DNA from: Tolypeutes matacus
Taxonomy: Eukaryota; Chordata; Mammalia; Cingulata; Chlamyphoridae
Assembly (NCBI GenBank): GCA_026826555.1
Contig: JAKSZT010017954.1
Span: 8,071,514-8,135,513, forward strand
Length of the DNA: 64,000 nt
Reading direction: 5' to 3'
Below are positions 57,832 to 64,000 of this stretch, one piece after another. The notes beneath the pieces were generated by a model that was given only the letters and a program-made list of their open reading frames with translations, was not told the origin of the DNA and ran no database searches. Within the stretch, counting starts at the first letter, position 1. The number at the start of each line of letters is the position of its first letter. Made by a program: the position numbers and the translations under genes.

Positions 57832-58899
57832 GTGCGCGAGCACGTTCTACTTGGTGCCGAAGTGTCCCACTCAGGAACTGCCACTCCGTCACGCGTGCCC
57901 AGCCCAAGCCTTCTGCAATGGAGGAACGAAGGAGAGAGCGGCCAGCCCTTAAGCCCAGAGTGGCAGCAGCTCCGCTTACCATGGGAGCCAACAGCCCTGG
58001 CTATTAAATGTGATACTGGAAGAGTCAAACTTAGAGTTTCCAAGGGCTTCATGTTCCTTGTCTTATACAAACCTCTAAGAAATCAGGGCAGATACTATTA
58101 CTCCATGTTACAGATGAGGAAATTGAAGGCAACTTGGATATTGTGTCCAGTGGGAGGGCCCAGGGGCAGGGGTCTGTCCTGTATCACTGTCACAGTTCCG
58201 AGCCAGGGTCTGCGCTGAGCTCTTGGAACAGCAGGGCAAGGGACCCAGATTAGCCTGGCCGTGATGGCTCGCAGCACCAGGAAGACGCACTGGCCCTCTT
58301 TCCTTCCTTGCCCCATGAGGTTACATTTCCATGGAGCAAGGTTGCCCTTTGTTGGTTGAGTTTAGTTATTGTTTACCCAGAAACAAATTACATTGTGTAA
58401 GTAACCTTTAGATGGAAAAACACAGGAAAAAAAATCACTCTGAAGAGCAAGCTACCACCTCAATACTTATCAATACTTTTTGCTCCTCAGGGTTTGATCA
58501 GGGTCCTAGCTCCTTGCCAGTACACGCATAAGCTGATCTTCCCGGTGGCACAAAGCATCCATAATGAGCCTGGCTTGGAACTAGCCAGTCTTTCTTCTAC
58601 CTGTGATGGGAGAGTCACTGGCATCACAGATGAAGAATCTCAGTAGTTGGAAAACTTTGTACACATCTGCCACAAGTTCAAGGGGAAAGGGGATAGAGTT
58701 CTGTTTTAATTTCTCAAACAAAACCCTCTTAATCCGAAATGGTTCCGATTAAATGGTCTGTTATTCTATTTTATTTTATTTTATTTTAATGAGTCATATG
58801 TTTGTGGCAAATTCTCATTGTTGCACATGTAATTAAAATATACCATCACCTATAAGGCATTCCACAAAGCTAAATATCTTGTAAGAAAATAAGTGTTTG
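57832..58899. other. CALN1 intron downstream of the PIWIL4-like fragment
   Basis: The next PIWI exon (expected motif near PAPCQYAHK) was looked for and not seen. The frame of exon B stays open to 58218 by chance. A short MIR-like piece lies near 58090-58135 (CATGTTACAGATGAGGAAAT). A (TTTTA)n run lies at 58761-58788. Confidence 0.5.
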
Positions 58900-59141
58900 C
58901 TTGAGGTTTCAATGTTAGGTAAATGGAAGCTAATTTCCATCCTAAATTTTTCAAAAGTTTTCTTAATATTATAGAACATTTTGTAGAATGGTTTAAATTA
59001 CTATTAGAAAATAAAGAAGCCTGATATTTCAATGTTAGGTAAATGGGAGCTAATTCCCAGCATAAATTTTCAGAGGTTTTTAGCAATGTTATAGAACATT
59101 TTGTAGACTGGTTCAAATAATTATTAGAAAATAAAGAAGAT
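58900..59141. repeat. 120-bp imperfect tandem duplication
   Basis: TTTCAATGTTAGGTAAATGG begins at 58907 and again at 59027. Both copies end TTAGAAAATAAAGAAG (59019 and 59139). The period is exactly 120 bp with scattered substitutions, about 85 percent alike by eye. An A-run at 59152-59164 follows. Confidence 0.93.
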
Positions 59142-59164
59142 TGAGAGCATCAAAAAAAAAAAAA

Positions 59165-59950
59165 GGTTCAAAGGCCCAGTGCTTGAGGCCGGAGGGTATG
59201 TGCATCTCAGGTGCCCCCATGCTCCCCTTTTTTATTATCTTGCGACCTAAATCACACCATCAGGTAGAAAATAAAGCCGACTTCTCCCCTAGTTAGAGTC
59301 TAGCATTTTGAAGGAAGAACATTTCCGTAACTTATCAGGTAGAGAAATTATACCGACAAAGACTAAACAAGTATCTGAGCTCATGAAAAATAAAATTGAT
59401 TAACCAAATTAATAATAAAAATACTAATTTCTTTTCTAAGCTAGGGTTGTACAAGGCAATCAGAAAGCTGGGGGGCATTCCCAAGGATATAGGAGCTAGA
59501 ACAGAGTTCATCTGTCCCCAAATTTTATACCCAGACAGATTAAGCTGAACTGATTTTTGCAGGCCCGATGGAATAAAGCTAATGGAAAATTACCCAGTAG
59601 TTAATGAACAAAGCAAATTAGAGCAGAAAGTAACAGTGAGTCCCCATCCTGGCCAAGGGGGCTGTGGGACTGACTGAAGGCTTGGGCAGGGTTGAAAGGA
59701 GGACTTAGATTTGAATATGTATGAGAGTGATCATCACTGGAACAGCTAGAAAAAGACACAAGATGCTGACCCTCTGGGCAGATAATGAGTGAAGGTGAAG
59801 GAGGACAGCCAGCAACAGGCAGCTCTCTTCACCTTGAGTTTTGGACTCAACTGGGCAAGGGGGTGGTGGACCAGACCCACCTGGGGAAGGTCAGGAAGGA
59901 GTCCGCTCCTAAAAAGACCAGAGCTTGACAGGACATGTGACACTTTTCAG
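59165..59950. other. CALN1 intron; repeat-free
   Basis: No exon and no recognised repeat. The stretch 59290-59640 is AT-rich and repeat-free. Confidence 0.45.
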
Positions 59951-60430
59951 ATTATAAATTAATTTATGCTTATTATGAAAAATACCTCAAAAGTGTAGGA
60001 AGAAAAAAAGTATCTATAATCTGCCAGTCTACAACAGCCATTGTAAAAATATTAGGGCATTTTATTCCAAACTTTTTTTTTTTTTTTTAATGAAATGAAG
60101 GTCATGCTTTTGTATATTCCTTTTCTTTTCACTTACCATATTATCATTTTCAACTTCCCCTATTATTAACTAGCCTTTAAAACCTCGTTTTTGATGACTA
60201 CATATTATTCCATAATAGGGCTATAGAAAAATTGCTTTCACCAGACTCCCAGTGGGCAATATTTAGATAATTTCCCATTTTAACTAATGTCTACAATGGA
60301 ACATCTTAGTGTGTGAATCTTCATCATTTTGATGACCATTTTCTTATGATAACTTCCTAGGAGTGGAATTACTGGGTCAAAGGGTATGAACACTTTTAAG
60401 GCACTTACTACGCATTGCCCATTTGCCCTC
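59951..60430 (-). mobile_element. Old LINE-1 3' end, antisense
   Basis: AGGAGTGGAATTACTGGGTC, 'aaagggtatgaacacttttaagg' and 'catttgccctccaaaaaggc' are the antisense of the L1 ORF2 C-terminal region (GACCCAGCAATTCCACTCCT). Left of it, 'catattattccataatagggc' and 'gtgggcaatatttag' continue in order to the 3'UTR. A T-run lies at 60074-60088. Confidence 0.75.
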
Positions 60431-61969
60431 CAAAAAGGCATCATGGATTACCACTCTCCTCTCATTTCCATCAGTTTTATACACAGAAACCCAGTCTCTT
60501 CTGAGATACACCTTTCATCCAACTATCACTTAGGGTCTAACTCCTGAAGTTCAAGATCTAGATTGAGGACAAAAGGGAGGCTTCAATGAAAGGGAGACAA
60601 TTCAGATGGTCTCTGAAAAAGACCAAGAGGTGGCCCTACACGTAGCTTGGGGCCTGCCCGAAGGAGTTGACTGAGAAAAACGTGCACACGTGGACAGGCC
60701 AAGTGTGAGAGTAGACAGAGGTGAGAGAGCAAAGGCCCAGTGAGGGGAGGACCCCATCCTGACACAGGACAAGGAGGGATTAGAGTGGAGAGAAATCCCC
60801 TCTGCAGACTTCTAGGCCACGACTGTTTCCAGGGCAGCACATCACACAGGTGGTCCAAAAAGGAGAGGGACCATGTCCCACAGTCCAGCAGACTCAACTG
60901 CATCATGGTGAGGAACGTGATGCTCCTCCACACGAGTAGCCATTTCCCACACAGCAACAGGCCCCATCTCCGGGAAGATTAGGCAAATTGCCAAGGAAAG
61001 GGAGTAGGAATCGTATCATTTGGCACATAAAGCAATATTGGATATATCTGCAAGCAGCAAATTGGGTGGAATTTATCTGTGGACAGCATGGTTACTAATC
61101 AATTCAATTATTTTTTCATTGAGCCGCACTGTTCCTAGGCTGTTCAACGTTAATATCCTGAGATCAGAGGATAATCAGCATCTGAAGAAACAAAACTGTT
61201 TTGTGGATTTAGCACAGATATGGGGGCCAGAAGAACAAAATCCAAGTCTTGGAAATGAACCAGGAACAAACTGAAATGAGAGAAAGGAGAGGGTCTCTCA
61301 GGCACAGCTCCCACCCCTTGCCTTCCCTGGGGGCTTGGAAATCCTTTCTAGAAGCTAAATTTATCTTTGGATTATTCGACTCAACTCAATTCAGCAAATA
61401 TTTTTTGGGTACCTACTATACATCAGGCAGGTGCCAGGAGACAAGAACGCAACAGCAAACAGGACATCTGTGAGGGAAAACATGGACGCAACACTGAAAT
61501 GAAAAATTCCACCAGCACTGAACTGCAGCCTGGGAATGCTGAGGAAAGTTTAGTGGCTGGAACTCAGATTCTCTCTGGCCTTCGATGAGGATTATTCTGG
61601 AACACCAGTCATTTTCTCTGACCTTTGGAATCTCTCCTGGGCTGGAAGAAGGAAAGCTCTTACAACAGAAGATCAATGATTAAATCCAAGAAAATATGAA
61701 GATTTTTGTTTTAGATTTTCTTTTTTTAATGAGGAGAAAACTATTTTTACAGGCAACTGCAGTCTTGTTGTAAGTCTACAAGTCCATGCTGAGAAGGCTC
61801 AATAGAGCCCAGAACACAGAGACAAGCCACAAAGAGGCCAGGGGACCTCCTGTGTAGTAATATAGTAATGAATTTGACCTCCACAAAGAAGTCTGGCCTT
61901 TGTCCTGGCTCCTGGGTGGAGGGATGGTAATCTCTAAACACTTGTCATTTCCAGAGTGTTAAGAATTTT
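60431..61969. other. CALN1 intron; possible L2 fragment at 61380-61470
   Basis: CAATTCAGCAAATATTTTTT, 'gggtacctactatacatcaggcaggtgcc' resembles the L2 pattern CAACAAATATTTATTGAGCACCTACTATGTGCCAGGCA. No exons were recognised. Confidence 0.5.
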
Positions 61970-62650
61970 TTTTTCCCTTTTGTTATTTGTGGTGGGTCCA
62001 AGACCATATCTGATAGTTTATGCTAATGAGATGACTCAGGTGGGGGCAGCTACACCAGTAACCTTGGGCGGGGGGGGGGGGGGTGGCCAGAAAGACCAAC
62101 CATGTGATTCGGAGGTTGGGTTTTTGAGCCTCCTCATATCAGCCTGACGTCCAGCTAGGGGAGGGTACAAACACATAGGCATTGATTTAATTGATTTAAT
62201 TAATCGTGCTATGTAATGAGACCACGTTAAAAGCTCAGGGGAGCTTCTCTGGTTGGTGATTACCACATCCGTGTGCTGGGAGGGAATCATATCCTGACAC
62301 CATGCTAGAAGGACAAGAGAACCTTCCCATTTGAGACCCTCCCAAACCTCACCTTACACATTTCTTCGGCTGGTCCTGATTCATTTCTTTTTTGCTATAT
62401 ACGTGTAATCTAAGTAGAGTGCTTTCCTGAGTTCTGTGAGTCCTGCTAGTGAGGTAGCAAGCTGAGGGGGTGGCAGGAACCCAAGAATTTGTAGCCAGTT
62501 GGACAGAAGTGTAGGTGGCCTGGGAACCCCTGAGCTTGTAGCTGGTGTCTAAAGTGGAGACTTTGTCCTTCCCCTGTGGAGGACTCTGGGTAGTTAGAGT
62601 CGGAATTGCATTGCAGTAGGTGTCAGAAGTTATTGCAGTGGCCCAGATGC
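61970..62650 (+). mobile_element. ERV-type solo LTR, sense, diverged
   Basis: The order 'gattcggaggttgggttt', 'ttaattaatcgtgctatgtaatgagacc', AAAAGCTCAGGGGAGCTTCT, 'ctggttggtg', 'gtgctgggagg', 'ttcttcggctggtcctgattc', 'tgtaatctaagtagagtgctttcctgagttctgtgag', 'aacccaagaatttgtagccagttgg' and 'gcttgtagctggtgtctaaagtgg' parallels a mammalian ERV LTR I know from its middle (CTATGTAATGAAGCCTCC ... TTTCCTGAGTTCTGTGAG) but cannot name. Ends are uncertain. A run of 14 G lies inside at 62070-62083. Confidence 0.65.
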
Positions 62651-63039
62651 ATCTGTTCACCACCTGGCAAAAGGGACTGTTAGGATGACTACCACCCTAC
62701 CCCCAAACCTAAATGACACTTGGAGGAAGGGCTGGACAAAACACAGCCAAAGAGCACCTGTTAGGGGGCCCATCAGGGCAAAAGCCCTATGGAGAGATCA
62801 CATTTGGGTATAAAAATGGATGCCTCGTTATCTACTTTCACCAGGGAAAAGCACTACAGCACACAGCCATTATTATTCCAACCCACAGTAAGAAATACTT
62901 TGTATATCATGTCAGGTGCATAATGTAGGTATAATGTGTGTGTGTGTATGTGTATACTAGGATGAACCAGGTAAATTGCTATTTGTCTAGGTAAAAAATG
63001 GTCAAATGTCAACAATTTCTTGTGGATCCAACTAATGTA
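62651..63039. other. CALN1 intron; short TG run
   Basis: A (TG)n-type run lies at about 62935-62948. No exon. Confidence 0.5.
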
Positions 63040-63225
63040 CAATAGCTACCATTTGTTGGGCTTAACAGAGGCCAGGTACTGTTCTAAGTTCTACTGTGTA
63101 TGAACTCATTTCCCCATGAGGTAAGTTCTACTATTACCCTTTTACCTGAAGTCATGTAGTTAGTAAGATTTGGGGCCATGATTTGAACCCAGGCAGCCTG
63201 GCTCCAGAGTCTCTGCTACTTCCAT
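63040..63225 (+). repeat. MIR SINE
   Basis: AATAGCTACCATTTGTTGGG, 'ggccaggtactgttctaagttct', 'gaactcatttccccatgaggtaagttctactatta', 'gtcatgtagttagtaag' and GATTTGAACCCAGGCAGCCT in order give a nearly complete MIR. Confidence 0.92.
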
Positions 63226-64000
63226 CAAACTCTTTCTGAAACAGTAAAGATTCTTTCTATATGTGATACACTCTGGTACTTTCTATTCTATTTCTTTCTT
63301 TCCTTCTTCTATTCAATTTGCCAAATTGATTTCCCTAACCACTGATGATGGTTCAGAATCCAACATTTTGAAAAACCTTGGTCTCACCTCATTTCCCAAG
63401 AACATACTGAGTCTCCAACTGACAGTTCCTTTCTGGCTCATAGGCTTTTCAATCTCTTCAGACTGTCTTCCAGTAGCCTCCTAAGCCTGTCCTAATATGC
63501 CCCAGGTGTTTCTCCTTCCCTTCTGAATCAATGCCCTCCTGACATCACCACCTCTGTAATAGGACCATGTCCTTCCCTACCTCTGCACTCAGCAATGAGC
63601 TCTCATTCACCATAATCAGAGCAGAACATGCTACCCACCTCTGGAGCAACTGCCTACTGAACAAGCATCTTTCTTGTGCCCCAGAGGAATGTTACATTCT
63701 CCAAAGGCAGAGAATGACCTTTGTTTTTATATCCCCCAGTGGGCCTCCCAGGCTTAAACTATAACACCTGTTCAGGGATAGATTTGGTCCTGGCCAAGTC
63801 TAAAAGTTCCCAGCTGCATCTCCTGCCCAATATCACTGCTCGCCCCACCCCCCTCCTGTTTGTTAAGGATCCTCAGCCACAGATGAGCAGCCCCCAGAAT
63901 CAGGCAGTTTCTTTTTCCTCAGTATTGACCATTGTAACAGCCTGAGCCCAAATAGACAAGAGGGCAGCGATAATTTCTCCACTGCTAATTTATCCATTTT
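63226..64000. other. Intron to the right edge; nothing recognised
   Basis: Single-copy-looking, moderately C-rich sequence. Open frames at 63263-63484, 63567-63764 and 63721-63945 show no domain. Confidence 0.45.

Noticed and set aside
57439..58218. A 259-residue plus-strand open frame
   Set aside because: Only 57684-57831 is PIWI-like. The left part is exon A read in the wrong frame plus intron, and the right part is intron that happens to lack stops.
1..64000. CRISPR array, operon or phage-type system
   Set aside because: The sequence is vertebrate intron. No regularly spaced short repeats with unique spacers, no dense coding, no prokaryotic gene signals.

Overview
This is mammalian nuclear DNA: AT-rich, dense in LINE-1, MIR, hAT and LTR retrotransposon remnants, with almost no coding sequence. 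The lineage is most likely a xenarthran (armadillo or sloth). I infer this from repeats I recall as abundant there: a MaLR-type LTR ending in GGCTGACTAATACA, a second MaLR-type LTR beginning TGTGGTGGTTTGAA, a particular LINE-1 3' end, and one tRNA-derived SINE resembling the armadillo DAS-SINEs. No database search was possible.

The one confident host exon is a 144-bp minus-strand exon at 47235-47378. It encodes EF-hand 1 and the start of EF-hand 2 of calneuron 1 (CALN1), with both splice sites intact. Most or all of the window is therefore intron of this very long neuronal gene. The other host-gene-like sequence is a plus-strand fragment at 57275-57831 resembling two consecutive PIWI-domain exons of PIWIL4. 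Its splice signals are largely kept, but it has two frame-breaking indels, so it looks like an unprocessed pseudogene.

Layout. 1-3640: antisense L1 (part of ORF2, ORF1 and the 5'UTR), running off the left edge. 5185-5377: small hAT-type element with perfect 14-bp inverted ends and an 8-bp target duplication. 7250-13490: old sense L1 split by an antisense L1. 13490-23200: mostly unordered intron with a CR1-type fragment, MIRs, one MaLR solo LTR, a pyrimidine-rich tract and an RFX-type palindrome next to an octamer motif. 23200-31396: long decayed sense L1 carrying a complete LTR-internal-LTR MaLR provirus (28252-30992, duplication CCTGC). 32098-34249: LTRs nested inside other LTRs. 34319-35416: LINE-1 3' end flanked by a 14-bp duplication. 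36990-39490: L1 remnants. 39500-46510: mostly unique intron. 46520-49070: L1 3' end, the CALN1 exon, a purine tract and an MLT1-type LTR. 49070-64000: intron with a hAT relic, an L1 3' half, a CpG cluster, a dimeric SINE, the PIWIL4-like fragment, a 120-bp tandem duplication, an ERV-type LTR and a MIR.

No bacterial-style system, CRISPR array, rRNA or tRNA gene was seen. The parts worth a second look are the PIWIL4-like fragment inside CALN1, the complete MaLR provirus with its 60-bp (20-residue) repeat, the nested LTR stack, and the RFX/octamer site.
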